Origin: Icerya purchasi
Taxonomy: Eukaryota; Arthropoda; Insecta; Hemiptera; Monophlebidae
NCBI GenBank assembly: GCA_039619475.1
Contig: CM077116.1
Location: 253,008,440 to 253,072,439 of the forward strand
DNA: 64,000 bases
Reading direction: 5' to 3'
Part shown: piece after piece, positions 33,230-46,174 of the stretch
How the letters are laid out: each line of letters opens with the position of its first letter
Numbering within the stretch: position 1 is the first letter of the stretch
Made by a program: the position numbers and the translations under genes
Notes under the pieces: model-generated
What the model was told of the DNA's origin: nothing
Database searches by the model: none
What the model saw: only the letters and a program-made list of their open reading frames with translations

Positions 33230-33760
33230 CGAGATGAAATTATCAAATTTGGTGATTAAAATAATAAGCCCATTTAAGTTGATGATCCAAAGTGATATAC
33301 ATCTATATAAAACCAAAATGGAATACTTTTTTCAAAATAAAATTTTCAGCTGTGATGTTTTAAGTAATCTAAAATTATACTACGATTGCGTTCAAAGAGT
33401 AAAGCCCGATATATTCTCCGTTCCATTAGCACTACTGCCACCCCCTTTTGAACACTACGATATTGGGGAGATAACTATAATAATATTCTAGTAGTTATAT
33501 ATCACTTAGCTGTATGGTAAGAAGCGAGTGAGCAACAGTGTATAGTGAAAATGTAGCACAGCCAGTGCATAAGATGCGAAATATGGGCCGTTGTCATCCA
33601 ACTTTTTACAGAGAATGATGAAACTCCGTATTCATCAAGAAATGATGAAAATACACAGTTGAACGACGCCCGTCAGATAGTAGAGATAATTCTGACTAAA
33701 ATGAGGGATAGTAACAACATCAAATACCTAATAACCAAAAAAACGTTATAAATAACGGCA
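33230..33760 (+). other. Unidentified stretch with possible decayed coding sequence
   Basis: Downstream of an acceptor-like AAAATTTTCAG (33340-33350), the plus strand reads LKLYYDCVQRVKPDIFSVPL and ALLPPPFEHYDIGEI before a stop at 33491. A second short open piece near 33610-33745 reads NDETPYSSRNDENTQLNDAR. Composition here is more protein-like than the surroundings. I do not recognise the family. It could be a host exon remnant or an element fragment. Confidence 0.25.
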
Positions 33761-34440
33761 TGCAAAATCGAAAATTGTCCAAAGATCATTTTAATTTAGA
33801 ATGAAAACTTTAAAATCATAATTATATTATCAAAAGTTTTAAAAATGTGAACAATTTAACAGAAAAGTAAAAAAAAGCATTTTTATGAATATTTTAAATT
33901 AGAAACATAAAAGGAACGTTGCATACATATGTTAAACGTAATATATGAAATTTGCAATTTCATAGAACAAATAGACATTTTATATAAAATGAATACTACA
34001 CACTAAATAGAAAGAAATATCTTTGTCCAGTAATTTCATATAACGAAAAAAAAACAAAAAAAAAAACGAAAAAAAAACAAAAACAAACGGAAAATCTATA
34101 AAATATTTTAAATTAGCTTATAGCCAAATTATTGAATCGATAACTTTTAGTTTTATTAAGTAACATACATGCGTTGAAGAAATATTAGTTTCCTTCATCC
34201 ATTACCTTAAATTATTTGGCACTATATCATTTTAATATAAAAGTTAAATAGATTATAGTTAAAAAATGTGCAAAAATAAACAAACTTTATAATAAAATAA
34301 AAATATCGTTGCTGAAAAATATTTCCGATGTCGTACACATTACTTGAAACGAACGCTGTTGCCGAAAATCTGTTCCTCGTGACGTCCTATCTGTCTCCGC
34401 AAACTAATGACGTACTGCCAATTAGATAATTATATTCTTA
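33761..34440. other. AT-rich stretch without recognisable gene
   Basis: Very AT-rich with an A-rich block (34045-34090). Nothing else seen. Confidence 0.45.
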
Positions 34441-35900
34441 CTAATATGATTTAAAATCTTAACAGGAAAGCAAATGAATTCAATAAAATTATTAAAATTA
34501 TACATAAAAATAATTCCACATTACTCGCAAACACTTTTGAAAAATGTATGAATTTTAACAACTTTCCTTCAATCTGGAAAAGATGTAAAATTAAATTAAT
34601 AAACAAACCAGGAAAAAATCCATCTGATATCACTACATATAGATCGATAACTCTACTTCTTTCATTGGGTATTATGAAAAAATCATTAAACACTATTTAG
34701 AATTAGAAATACAAAAAAAAAAATTCCGTACTAAACGAAAATTAATTTGGTTTCACTACCGCGAACTAGCACTTAAAAAGACGATAGATGAAGTTAAAAT
34801 TTATAGTAAAAAATATAATTACACGGTCTTAGTTTTAACATTACTAGTGCTTTCGACAAAATTAAATGGTCCAGCTTGCTGAAGTTTCTTAAGGATAATC
34901 AACTTTCGTACCAACTGACGTTAGCAAGAACAAAGATGGGGGAGCAAACGGACAATATATTATAACTCAGTTGTTGAATAAAATACCCAAGGATATAACG
35001 GAGAAAGAAAAAATAGGGGAAAAGAAAATTAAAATAAAGGAATGGCTTCAGGAAGAAGAAAATGTAAAAAAAGTAATAAACATAGAATAAAATGATAAGG
35101 CGCAACAAAAAAAGCTGAAGAAAAAAAACATCGAATATAAAAGATAGAAATAGATTATTAAATATTGATAAGTAAAAAGGTAGATTAAAATGTAGTAGTT
35201 TAGTAAATATTACACGATTATGTATATGTTAATGTATAAGTTAAGTTAAGATAGTTTACTTAACCATAGGATAATTCGTCGACAAGCGTTTTAGCTTGAC
35301 GAAAGAATTTTTACGTAAAAAATAACAAATAAATATTTTTCAAAAAAAAACAAAAAAAAACATTGTTCTATTAAAGATAGTTAAAAGCTTTTTAGATAAT
35401 ACAACTGTAGGACTATTTGATAGCGATAATAGAAAAATAATAGAATATGTCCCCAAGGTTCTGCTGTCATCTACACGTAAAAGGATTCAAACAAGTACTT
35501 CTTCTCTCGTAAGTTATGCGCTGACGACTTGTCATTTATAACTGGAATTGACAAAAAGACATAAATTCTAAAATTCACAGTTTAAATAAAGTTTTAAGTG
35601 AACCTGGGGACAAGATCCAAATGTTATTCATATCAGAGAAAAGGAAAAAACAAAAATTTGAAATTAAAAATGACATAAAACTCGGACAATTATCGCTATA
35701 TTTTAGAAAAAATAGATCAAATATTTTGGTATGATGCTAGACGAAAATTTTAAATTCAATAAACATATTGAAAACATAATAAAGCTAAAATTAAACAAAC
35801 TTCTATTATAATTTCAAACAAGAAACATTAAAATATTTTTTTTTGACGAAATATCGAATAAAAATTTTACTTTTACAAATAATGTGAATTAAGGAATATT
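34441..35900 (+). mobile_element. Jockey/CR1-like RT remnant, interrupted
   Basis: Broken plus-strand frames: FPSIWKRCKIKLINKPGKNP followed by TYRSITLLLSLGI (usually YRPITLL) and NQFGFTTA-like sequence at about 34560-34770. After an interruption come IVKSFLDNTTVGLFDSDNRK-like sequence at about 35375, a YVPQGSA segment, an ADDLSF catalytic box near 35520, and LGMMLDENFKFNKHIEN-like sequence near 35735. The order matches RT palm and thumb of Jockey/CR1-type elements. Many frame changes and stops show it is old. Confidence 0.6.
34905..35370 (+). mobile_element. Poly(A)-tailed insertion inside the RT remnant
   Basis: A 460-bp block separates two halves of the RT remnant and ends in an A9-C-A9 tail at 35341-35361, after a CGTCGACAAGCGTTTTAGC segment and AACAAATAAATATTTTTC. 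A short frame at the start reads GQYIITQLLNKIPKDITEKE. It looks like the 5'-truncated 3' end of another non-LTR element or a SINE. The family is not recognised and I found no target duplication. Confidence 0.5.
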
Positions 35901-36914
35901 TAAACATACAATTAAAAATGGAGCAAGTGTATCGCGCTGTTTGTAGTTTATAGTTTATAATTAATATTACTGCAGAGAATTTCATGTATCAAATAAAAAT
36001 CTAATTACGTCATTCTAGTTAGCAACAAATCGAACAAAATTCTACAATGACGTAGTGGACACTGGCACATAATAACTACGTTGATTCATTTTTATAGCGC
36101 ACCAAGCGATATCTCGATTAAAAATGTATTCACGCTCAGCTATCGATCGACATCCCCAAAATCGTCATAACAGTTGTGGCTCTGTTTTTTGTTTTTTTTT
36201 GTTTTTTCTAACGGATCGTACGCGCGGATCTTTTCTCCTATCTTCAAACAGCACGTTGCTTATGTTTTTGATTCTGTTCGTTCGGTGCACCATTATCATT
36301 TCTGACGAATAACGAATGAAATTCCGTTTTTCACTCTGGGAAAATGGGTAAGAGCTTATTGTGTACCGATTAGAGAGTTCATCTTTGTTATGCTGCCGCT
36401 CGCCCCTAAAGAGATGGATAACCCACGGTGTGTTGTCATAGATTTCTACACCATTTACGGCAGACCAAGGTTGATATTTTATCTAAAGATGAATTTTTAC
36501 GAAAAATTTTATAAGCATACATACTTGTTAAGTGTTCCAGCAAATAGTTCTTACAGTGGTCTGCTACGTGTACACTTGGTTATTGTTACCTGATTTGGCA
36601 GTAATAAGTTTATTAGTTTTCGTCCCGTAAGTGAAATATTTAATTTTACCACATTCTTTAATTAAATATGTGCTTTCTAGTTTATCCGTCACAAAATTTC
36701 AATAAAACTGCCCCCCCCCATCGGTGGAATATCCTAGTGCATCGCTATAACAATTTTACATAGAGTATATGTATAGGAGGTTCTCTAGCGTTCCTTACTA
36801 ATGTATTTACACCGGATCGTTGACATTAAACTTTCAAATTTGAATTCGAAATCCGCGAAACAAACAATAACCTAAACAAGAAACAATCGCGGACAACTGA
36901 TTACAGATTAATAT
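35901..36914. other. AT-rich stretch without recognisable gene
   Basis: No coding signal. A C9 run at 36711-36719 is unusual in this AT-rich context. Confidence 0.45.
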
Positions 36915-37320
36915 CTTCTTCTTCTTCTGGTGTCGTACGCAGGCATCTGCGCGTGGACGATCACTAATTGGCTAGATTTCCCGGTTGTTCGCTGCTTCAA
37001 TTAGGCTTTTTATTGTGGTTTTTCCGGCCCACTGTTTTATATTCTTGGACCACGATGTTTTTCTTCTTCCTCGTGCTCTTTTTCCATTAATTTTCCCTTC
37101 TATAATTATTCGCAATATTTCGTATTTCCTGCCTCTGATAACATGGCCCAAATATCTCGACTTCCTTTTCTTAATTATGTCCAATATTTGCCTCTTAGCT
37201 TTTGCTTTTTGTAATACTTCATCGTTCGTCAGTTTCTGCCTCCACGATATTTTCATTGTTCTCCTGTGTAGCCACATTTCACACGCTTCTAAATATTTTA
37301 ATGTTTTACTCGTGTATGTT
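36915..37320 (-). pseudogene. EN-RT C-terminal fragment with GAA tail
   Basis: Minus-strand frame 36972-37277 (about 100 codons) reads MKISWRQKLTNDEVLQKA, SRYLGHVIRGRKYEILRIII, then a GKINGKRARGRRKTSW block. This is the same C-terminal domain as in the element at 11025-13054 but a different copy. The minus-strand 3' end carries a GAAGAAGAAGAAG tail at 36914-36928. It is truncated at its 5' end near 37320, the usual product of incomplete reverse transcription. Confidence 0.85.
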
Positions 37321-38581
37321 GCTGCTAGTATCTTATAAAATCTTGTCTTATGTGCAGGCTTAAAGATGAGTCCGTGAGTAGTTTTCGCATTCTTCCGAAA
37401 GCTGTTTTAGCATAGCCACATCTTCGTTTCACTTCAATAGATATAATAGTGAAAAAAGGAAAAAAAGAAAAAAAACATTGCATTCTATCGCAAATCCCGT
37501 TAAATAGAATATAAATTTTGGTCCCAAATTTACGGTGTGTGAATCGATGTTGAAAAAAAGTATCGGACTTACTTTTTGAACGTATTTTACGTATTCTCAA
37601 AATTTCAAAAAAAAGAGCCTTATTAATTTTAAAATAAATGTTTTAACTATAAAAAGAGAGAGAGAGAAAGAGTTATAGTTATTTATATTTAACGAAGCTT
37701 TGGAAATTACGTTCAAATAAGAAGTTACGGATCCAGTGCGCTTTTGTTCTGGGACACACGCTGTCATCGAGGTCGTCGAATGGCACCTTTAACTTTTGCC
37801 TAATAAACCGCTCCGGAATAATAAACCAGTTCTTTAATTGATGTTTATTGCTAGGGCGAACGCAACAAAGCGGCTACAGAGTTATAACCGCTCCGGTTAG
37901 CCGTCATAAAATGAGGATAGAGTTGTATTATCCACCACATCGGCAAACTCCGATCTAATTTCACCGCGAATGGGTGTTCTAAGTTCAGCTAACGCAGCCA
38001 GCCTAACATTTCAACATGCCCGCATGAATTTTTCTTTTAAGTATATATTCTCGTCGATTCACCCGCACACCGAATCTTCCACAATTTTCCACTTGACAAG
38101 AAAATGCGCGCGAAAAAACTAGCACGATTGAAATATCCCGAGAAATTTACTGCCTCGCTCGGAACGACTAAAAGTTTACTTTTAGATATTTCGGAATCGT
38201 GTTCGGCCAGAAGAAAAGAAGCAAAGAAGAAGAAGAAGAAGATAGAGGAAAAAAGTAAATAAAGAAAATTTTCGGTACGTCGTTCATTTATTATTTCTGC
38301 TACTGACGATGGTCGTTCGTCTGCGAGTCCAGTAGAGGGCCGACGAATTGCTATTTGATGCGAACAGAAGTGTGTACAGATGGATTAGAAATAAAAATAT
38401 AGCCGGAACGCAGCCAACGTGGGCGGCCAAGTGGGGTGTCCGTGCAAAAGAAGAAATCCTACACTTGTCCCAGGAGTAGTGGGCGGCGGGCGAAGCGACT
38501 GACAAAAAGCAATATTATAAGAAACATTAGGTGCACAGCCGCGGCCGGTGGGATTTGCTGCTCTGTCGATATTAAATGCTG

Positions 38582-38590
38582 TATAAATAG
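38582..38590 (+). promoter_or_regulatory. Candidate TATA box in GC-rich context
   Basis: TATAAATAG followed by GCGGGCGCC inside the GC-richer island is what an insect core promoter can look like. A second candidate, TATATAA, lies at 39003-39009. No initiator at the ideal spacing was found and no gene is known downstream, so this is only a candidate. Confidence 0.2.
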
Positions 38591-39197
38591 GCGGGCGCCT
38601 TTGGCTGGTTCCTTGGCCGTTCGCTTCAATTTAGCCGTTTATTGTCGGCCAGCAAGACGATAACGCGAGAGGAAAATCTATGCTCGGCTCTGGGTATTTT
38701 ATTTTTACTTGGGAATCTCGACTGCCGGCAGGGCCGCATCCGAAGCCCGAAAGATAATATATGAACGAGCCGCTGTAAACGAGCACATAATAGAGCAGCT
38801 CGTTGCACGGATAGCGAACAAACCGTTTTCGCCGCTAACAGAACCGAAAACACTTTCCACGTCGATCAGTGCCACTTCGAAGACCATTCCCGAATTCGCC
38901 GCCATTGACGTTCTACCGCGCACCTCTCTCTCACTTGCTCGTCCGTTGACTGTTTCCAGCGTGTCTGTCCGTCTATCGGCCTATCGCGTAACGCGACAGC
39001 CTATATAATAGAGCGTGTAATTTTCGCGGCTTTATCCCATTCAGTCAATTTTTCAAATCTCTCCGCCGCTCATCCGACGACAAGCCGTGCTCTTCGCTGC
39101 GGCAACAGAATGCCGCTTCTCAAAATCATCTGACAACCGGCGAATCACACATGAGAAGGTCGGTGGTCGAATAGGACACACACACATTATTTTTAAC

Positions 39198-39223
39198 GGG
39201 TCGGTCGGTCGGTCGGTCGGTCG
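39198..39223. repeat. GGTC tetranucleotide microsatellite
   Basis: About six GGTC/TCGG units in a row. Confidence 0.9.
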
Positions 39224-39849
39224 TCGGGGACATCTCGTTAATAAGTTTCCGTACTCGATTTGACAATATAGAGTCGTCGTAGATGCCGGGGTTACGCGCT
39301 GGCTGACGACGACAGCAATAAAAAAGTAAAACAGCGTCGCAGGCCGCACAATGTAACTTACATCGGAGAGCAGTTTTGAAGAAGAACTACTCAGTGGGAG
39401 CCGTTTGAAAAGGTCGCCGCCCTCGAAGCTGCCTTTCAAATTATTGTCTCGGTTCCTCGGAAGCACACGCGCGCGGCTACTTGCCACACATTTTCCGACA
39501 TATAGCGAACATTCGTCTGTTTTTTTCGTTCTTTTTTTCCTTTTTTTTTTTTTGCTTTTGTTTTTTATTCTATCGGGCTTGCCGCGAAAACAAAGATGTA
39601 ATTTAAAGCTGCGTTGAAAAATTGTCATCGTAAAATGCGTTGCGCACTGACATGCTTTGTTGTTTTCTTTCTAGCGCAAAAAGAAATCCAAAAGAAAAAA
39701 AGAAAATCGTCGGGGACAGATGAAAAACGGGCGAAAAAATCGGCAGGCTAAAAGTAACGCGTAATTCCGGGTTGTAAAATAAAAAATTTCGGACGAATCC
39801 GAAGAAAGGAAATTGCGAAAATTTTAAAACACAGCCAACACGCCCGGTC

Positions 39850-40275
39850 TGAACAAGTCATCTTCGGTTTGTCGATGAAAATGAAATCATCGGCAATTTC
39901 GAATGAAAATAAAACAATTAGCGCCGCGGTCTCCGAGAAAAAAACGGAAGATTTTCAATTTCGAATGAAAATCAATCTGCGATGATGAAAATGAAGTGTG
40001 TGCGATCTTTAATTACGGATGGAAATGATTTTGAATTTTCGATGAAAATGCAGTCATCTTAAATTCGGAGGTGTTAAGTCATTATCGATTCTGAATGAAG
40101 GTGAACAGAGTAATCTTTATGAAATTATTTTCAATTTCGGATAGAAATTAAGTGTGATTTTTAACCTCGGATAAAAACGAAATCATCTTCAATTTGTACC
40201 AATGAAAATTTGGATTTTCGATGGAAATGAAATGATTTTTTTGTGATTTCAGATGAAAATGAAATGATTTGTATT
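39850..40275. repeat. Degenerate minisatellite-like array (TTTCGAATGAAAATGAAATC type)
   Basis: About 10 irregularly spaced copies of a 20-45-bp motif around TTCGAATGAAAATGAAATCA, with variants such as TTCGATGAAAATGCAGTCAT and TTTCGGATAGAAATTAAG. The same motif recurs at 43655-43680, across 3.4 kb of unrelated DNA. Confidence 0.6.
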
Positions 40276-43200
40276 CGCTATTTCTTTTCTAACAAAGAGA
40301 CAAAAAAGAAGAAAAAAAAAACAACATCAAAAAACCAAAAAATAAAACACACAACGCTGCTTTCAACTGCGCTCATCGGGCCGTATGCGAGACTGTTGCC
40401 GGAATTAGATAAGGCATTATTGAGGCTGTTTAAGAAGAACAGGGAAGAGATCGTCAATGTGAGTAAAGTCTTGGGAGAAAATTTCGAGAATAAAGGGATG
40501 CAGACTGAGGAGGGAGCATCTTTTTGAGGTTGAAGTGCAGAGCACAATACTAACAATAAGATGTGATGGATGTTAAGATGGATTTGGTAAAATAAGCAAG
40601 TGGGAAGATCGAGTCGTGGTGAAATAGCCGGAATGGGACATTTTAAGTCGAATTAGGATGATGTTCTTCGTTTCGAATCGAAATAGACTAGAAGCAGGAC
40701 GAAGGCATTAGGTTTAATCGTTAAGAGTTGATTAGATGGTCTCGGGGTTGCTAAGGGAGTTTTCCAAGATTGGGAGATGAGGTGTTTTGTATAGAATTTG
40801 ATATCGGAGAGAATGATGGAAGCGTGCCCAGCAGTCTGGCCAACATTTCATTCTAGGGATTCGTATGAAACTGACCCGGACACACTAGAAAGTCTGAAAG
40901 CATTGAGTAGGAGAAAAATATGTTGTAAAATAAGATGGAAGCTATGTGGATTTCGGTGTGATAGGAAACTGCAGCGAGAATCTGAATGTATGAGATATCT
41001 GCAAGGAAGATCGGAAAAGGTTAAAAATTCGAGTTATTTTACGATGGCGAAGAGTTCGGAGCCGTGTTTGGTAAGACGAAATTTTGTTACGGAGTTGAAG
41101 ACTGAAGAATCGTACTGATTTTGAACCATTGATGAAGAAGCAATAGATGAAATTAGGATACTTTTAAATTTCGAAGGAGTAATTCTGACGGGTGATGTAA
41201 GGAGGGTAAGAGGTTTTGGAAAATTCAAATAAGTTCAAGTTAATATCTGCGGGTCCCTGGAACTCGCTTTTCAAAAATAGAACAACTTTCTCCGAAAATT
41301 CATGGTAGCGCGTCCGAATCCTGCTGAAACCAGGACTTCAACCCCGTCCGAAAATAATTTTTGGAGTCAAGCGAAGAAGTCCATAAACATGAAGAAAAAC
41401 AGAGATTGGCGAAATTAAAGGGGTAATAAGAGAATTAGAATAACGATTGCAAGTTGAATTTGAGATGATTGGGGTATATACGGGGATTATGTAAAAAAAG
41501 GAGGATTATTTGGTGAAAGATTAAGTGAAGAAGACCAGAAAGTGAGAGGACAAGACTAGCTTTCTCTAGCGAGGAGGAAGGGGACTGGATTCGCTGTTCA
41601 GACTGGGAGCGGAGCGTTGGTATAAATGGTGTCAGTGGCAATGCGGATGGTGGAATTTTGTTGTGAAGACTCCGGCTGATCAACACCTATATACCTAATA
41701 GCAGTAGTCGAATTTAGATCTAGTTACACAAAAGCGGTAAAACTTTTCGGTTTCCTCCTTTGTTTTCTGGTTGTTGATCTTCTTCAGCAATCGTAAGGTG
41801 ACGATGACTTTTTTTACAATTCGACACGGTCGCTCCATGACAGTTTCATATCGAATATAAGATATGGATAGCGTGCGCAATTTTGAGAAAGAGATCTGAT
41901 CATCATTTAGAAATAACTTTGAAAGCCTGGGGTTGGTTTGCATGCGTTTTTTCCGACAAAAATTTGAAGCTGACGCTTGGATGTCGAGTTAGTCGCCTTT
42001 CGGCTCTAATCGGAAAGGAAAAGTTGAAACTAAGTCATCAGTGAATAAAACGAAGTATATCGGAAGCTTGATTGCATTTTGGACGTCATTTATTGAGAAA
42101 AGAAGTGACGTTACGCTCGAACCACATTAATATCTGTCAGAGAATTCTGCGGGGGAACCGGCCCACTATCTTGGAAGTCAGGGATCGCGGCGCGAAGATG
42201 TATTTTCGACGAAGACGATTGTTGGAAAATGGTCGCTGCAGCAGTGGTCCGGAAGGCAGCTCCAGCTTAGTTTGTCTGACGAGTCTTGGTCGAAAGCATT
42301 GCTGGGGTTAAGGAGTGTCCTCTGACATCGAGATGTGTTGTCTCATTTATGTCGTTCAAAATGCCGATTTTTGGAAAGTTGTGGATCAGGTTTACGATTA
42401 TGTCTTGAGTTTTACCGCGATAAGCCTGGAAGGGATTGTGCGATTAAGGAGTGTAATTGTTACTGTTGCAAAATTTGGTACGGTGAAATGTATAAATTGC
42501 AAATTTCGATCGTCGAATGATGAATATCTGGAAGTCGGATAGCTGGTTACTGAGTCGAACACCAAAGAAAGAACTCCACCTCTAGATATCAGCTGGTTGG
42601 TGCCATCGTATCGGTGAGAAGTGTAGAGTTCCAAAATGAGAACTATCGGTTGGCTTTGAGATTTAATTCTTGTATTCAAAACAGCTGTCAATTGGTGACG
42701 AGCAGTAAGATTTTTTAGCTCATTCTCAAAGATTACACATTGTATTATTGGATGGAGTAACCGGATCTTTCTGGTGATCGCTATTCTGTTCGTTGAAAGA
42801 GATCTCTTTCGTGAGACTGCATCTAGGGGGGATGCGTGGAATTGTTTGTGAACGGTCAGGATGTGGAAGACTTGAGGATTTTTGAAACTGGCTGCCAAAT
42901 TTTTGATTACACATTCTCGTTCAATGTTCGACTGTTTCAATTCACCTTCCATCATTGTGACTGGAATTCTGGGGCACACATTCAGGATTATTATTCTTTC
43001 GACAGAGTGTTGTGATGAGTCTGTGGATTTCGAACGAATTATTTTGAATTAAAATTGCGTAGTGCTGAATTATTATCTCGTTAACAATTCGTTTTGGTGA
43101 AAAGAAAATGCAGAAACTGTCTTTCTGCTTACATATACGATATCCGCCATCGCTTCCACATACTCTAGTGAGTCCTTCGAAAAAAAGGGATATGACGATG

Positions 43201-43640
43201 GTATTTAATTTGTTCATCGGCCGGTTTTTTTGTTGGCAGCACCGCAGAAGGGGTATTATTTGATGATAAGGTAACAACACATTACTTTTGATGGCTGTCG
43301 GAGGACAATTGGTGACTGTTTCATTTGCATGGTTTTTCTTTTCCGTTGACTGTGTCGAAACAGGTTACTGCAGCTCTCGAAAGTTGATGAAGTTTTTTTG
43401 TTTTTTTTTTTTTTGTTTTAGATGTTTTCCATATTTATTTTAACATATTGGACAACAGGCTTTTACTAATTATTATTTTCGTGAATGTGTTCCGACGCAT
43501 GTCGACAGAGATAAGACCGAGCGGCAAACCAACTACCGCTCGATTGAAACTTGGGTTTTACCGACGAATTGTAACGCTGCAACTAAACTAACACGGTAAA
43601 AAAGGTATACGAAATATATACGTGTCTAGACATGATAAGC
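40276..43640. other. 3.4-kb unassigned segment between minisatellite motifs
   Basis: More balanced base composition than its surroundings and several short open frames on both strands (for example minus 42398-42979, 193 codons from an ATG). None has a motif I recognise. A Cys-rich plus-strand piece near 42400-42480 (DCAIKECNCYCCK) is the only suggestive pattern. Because the same motif flanks both sides, the segment could be an insertion, possibly an old retroelement, but I could not find terminal repeats. Confidence 0.3.
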
Positions 43641-46174
43641 GATCATCGAAATGATCATTTATTTCGAATGAAAATGAAATAGTAATATCATCCGCATGCG
43701 AGACTTCTAGCAAACATCCTCAAAACATGCATGCTTAGAATCTCTAATGAGTGAAAGCGTATTTTTATTAAAAGTTTCGCGAACGTAATGATATTGACGC
43801 AGGCACTTTCGTATCGCGGTATTACTTATTATCGAAGCTGGAAAGTGGAATAGATGAACTTGGTCAGAAACGAAATCGATGATGTAGCACATAGCACGGT
43901 ACTCGATCGGTGAAATGAAAACTACCTATTGACTAGGCGAAATCGAGGTGTAAAGAAATGTGCGCAGAGATATGTGTCACATGATGAGGTCGACTGCCAA
44001 GACAACATCAAAAATTAGAATCGAAGCGAAAAACTGATAATGAAAGAATACAGCTTGAGAACTTCGAAGATACACTATAAAAGAGTTCACAAAGTAAATA
44101 GCACAGCAATGTCACACACCGGAGAGGTCAGGACTCCAAAATCGCAATGGAAGTCCGGATTGGGTAGAACTGCATGCCTTAAAATGGGGCAGAAACTCTT
44201 GGAAGGAAGCATACTTTGTGATTATAGTAAGCTGTTAAATGGAGTCCAGTTAAAATTATAAATATCTTGCTTTTACTTTTTTCTTTTTTTTTTTTTTGCC
44301 GTTTATCAACTGCAGAGAAATAGATAATCGAGAATTCAAAATACTAATGCAAATAATAAAAAACTGGCAAGGGAAAATATCGCAGATAGGAAAAATCAAA
44401 ATGGCAAGCACCGTTTTCTACCCTCTTTTTTATTATCGAAATAAAAGAATTCTCTCGAAATTCGAGCTTTTTTTATTAATACGTGGTACCTTAAATGAAA
44501 CGAGGAATAAGCGAAAAATGTTTAAGTTCTTATCAGCGGTTATTAAAATTATTTATATATCACTTGAATGAACTTGCCTCTATGGTGGTGAGAGATTCGA
44601 AATTAATTTTAGCCGCGCACTGCTGTATAATTAATCTTAAAAATGGTTCATTTGCGGAAGGAGTTTACGAGGGAAACTTTTACAGTTTTAAAAAGCTTCC
44701 GTTTATATCGCGACTGCTACTCGCGTAAAATTAGCTAGCGAGAAATATTGCATAACGGCAAATCTTTCGAAAGATTCATCAAATGTATATGAAATGTTTA
44801 ACGCTTGCAAACTAACTTTCACAAATTCTGTCTCCAAGTTACATAACGCAACTTAAAGATTCCTTTTGAATATTAATTCGGACTGGTCTCGCCGAAGAGT
44901 TAAAAATTATTACTACTCGGCAGCAATTAATTATGTAAAACGAGGTGAAATTGAAACTTAAATACGACGTCCTGGTTGACGGTTGTGCTTTTTCCAAAGT
45001 TGCGATTTCTCGACTCGTCGGTATAGCATATCGGATGAAGGATAACATCGAGCAGTTAAAGCGAAAAACTGTTTTATAAGGATCAATCGGCGAAAATTAA
45101 ATTATTAATTCGCCTAAAATAGACGCAGAGTGGAAAATAATTAATTTTAGAGATTAGATGTTCAGTTTTTTTCCCTCTTGCTGAAGATCTGTTAATAGCT
45201 TTTACTTATTTACAAAAAATTACTGAAATGATCAATCGACGCTGGTGGCATCAAAATGATTCCAACGAATCGGCCAATTACAATGTATCGAATTCTTTCC
45301 GTTAAACATATTGATCCGATAGAATGGATGTTCGAATTTCGATTTAAAAACGTTTTGTTCGACTTGTACTTTTTCGACAAACGAAACGCGCAAGATCGTT
45401 ATGCGAAATTAAGTTGGAAACGTGCATTTCGAACGTTATTGCCTGTTTCGAGAGAATGGTAGACCGTTCTTTGAATTCTCATAATACACACGCTGCTTTA
45501 TACACACTTTAACTCCGTAGCTCCATCATGTATGAGATAGCTGGATCTTTCATATAAATGTATAGATTTACTTTTTGGCAGAATCAGTTGTAATAATACT
45601 TTATATAGGAGCTATAATGTTCACAAAAACAATATAAGCCTTCTATTTAATTGCTAAATATTTCATTCATTTGCGAAATTCCAATATTGCTTTTGTTTTC
45701 AGATTTTGACGCTTCCAATTAAAAGCTTAAATTTGAATTTTGCTTCTTCGATCACCTTACCGGCATATGTAAAACGCTAATCGCTACGTCTCTATTGGCG
45801 AATCAGTATAACCGGGTGCAACTGCGGTGGAGGCGGAATGGCGAATGGGGCTTTGTCGATTACTATTGATTTGAGCAAAGAAAAATTTCTTAATTATAAA
45901 TGGTTATAAATTAAAATCCGACAGAAGGTTTGCGCCGTTTATAAAGCAGTCCGAGATGAGGCAGTCGCAGTTAAACGTTTAGATTACGTTTCAAGATGTA
46001 TAACATATTAACCCGCCTATATTTTATGAATGCTATGTCGCGATTGAAAAAAAAAAAAAAGCACCAATTGTAGAGACGATTAACATCGCGGAAAATTAAT
46101 TAATTGATATTCTAAAAAAAGATAAAACAATAAAGTGAACAAGGTGGTCTTTTTTTTTTTTCTTTTATATAAAT
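43641..46174. other. AT-rich stretch without recognisable gene
   Basis: Apart from the minisatellite motif at 43655-43680 and homopolymers near 44289 and 46046, no coding signal or known repeat was seen. Short frames near 44040, 44495 and 45256 have no recognisable content. Confidence 0.4.

Larger units (their letters stand above)
37321..39849. other. Stretch without recognisable gene, with a GC-richer island
   Basis: 37660 has a GA repeat, 38222-38241 a GAA repeat. From about 38290 to 39480 the sequence is clearly more GC-rich than its surroundings and may be host promoter or untranslated sequence. Long open frames on both strands here have no ATG or known domain, and I do not call them. 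Confidence 0.4.

Noticed and set aside
38709..39008. 99-codon plus-strand frame in the GC-richer island
   Set aside because: No ATG at the start, no recognised motif, and comparable open frames on the other strand. Base composition explains it.
39053..39628. 191-codon minus-strand frame
   Set aside because: Low-complexity Lys and Arg/Pro-rich pieces driven by poly-A/T and GGTC repeats; no domain recognised.
41285..41330. TGGTAGCGCGTCC followed by GAATCC, resembling tRNA A and B boxes
   Set aside because: The boxes are only a few bases apart and no cloverleaf can be drawn, so not called a tRNA or SINE head.
42398..42979. 193-codon minus-strand frame with ATG
   Set aside because: No recognisable domain and no supporting neighbours. 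Kept only as part of an unassigned segment.
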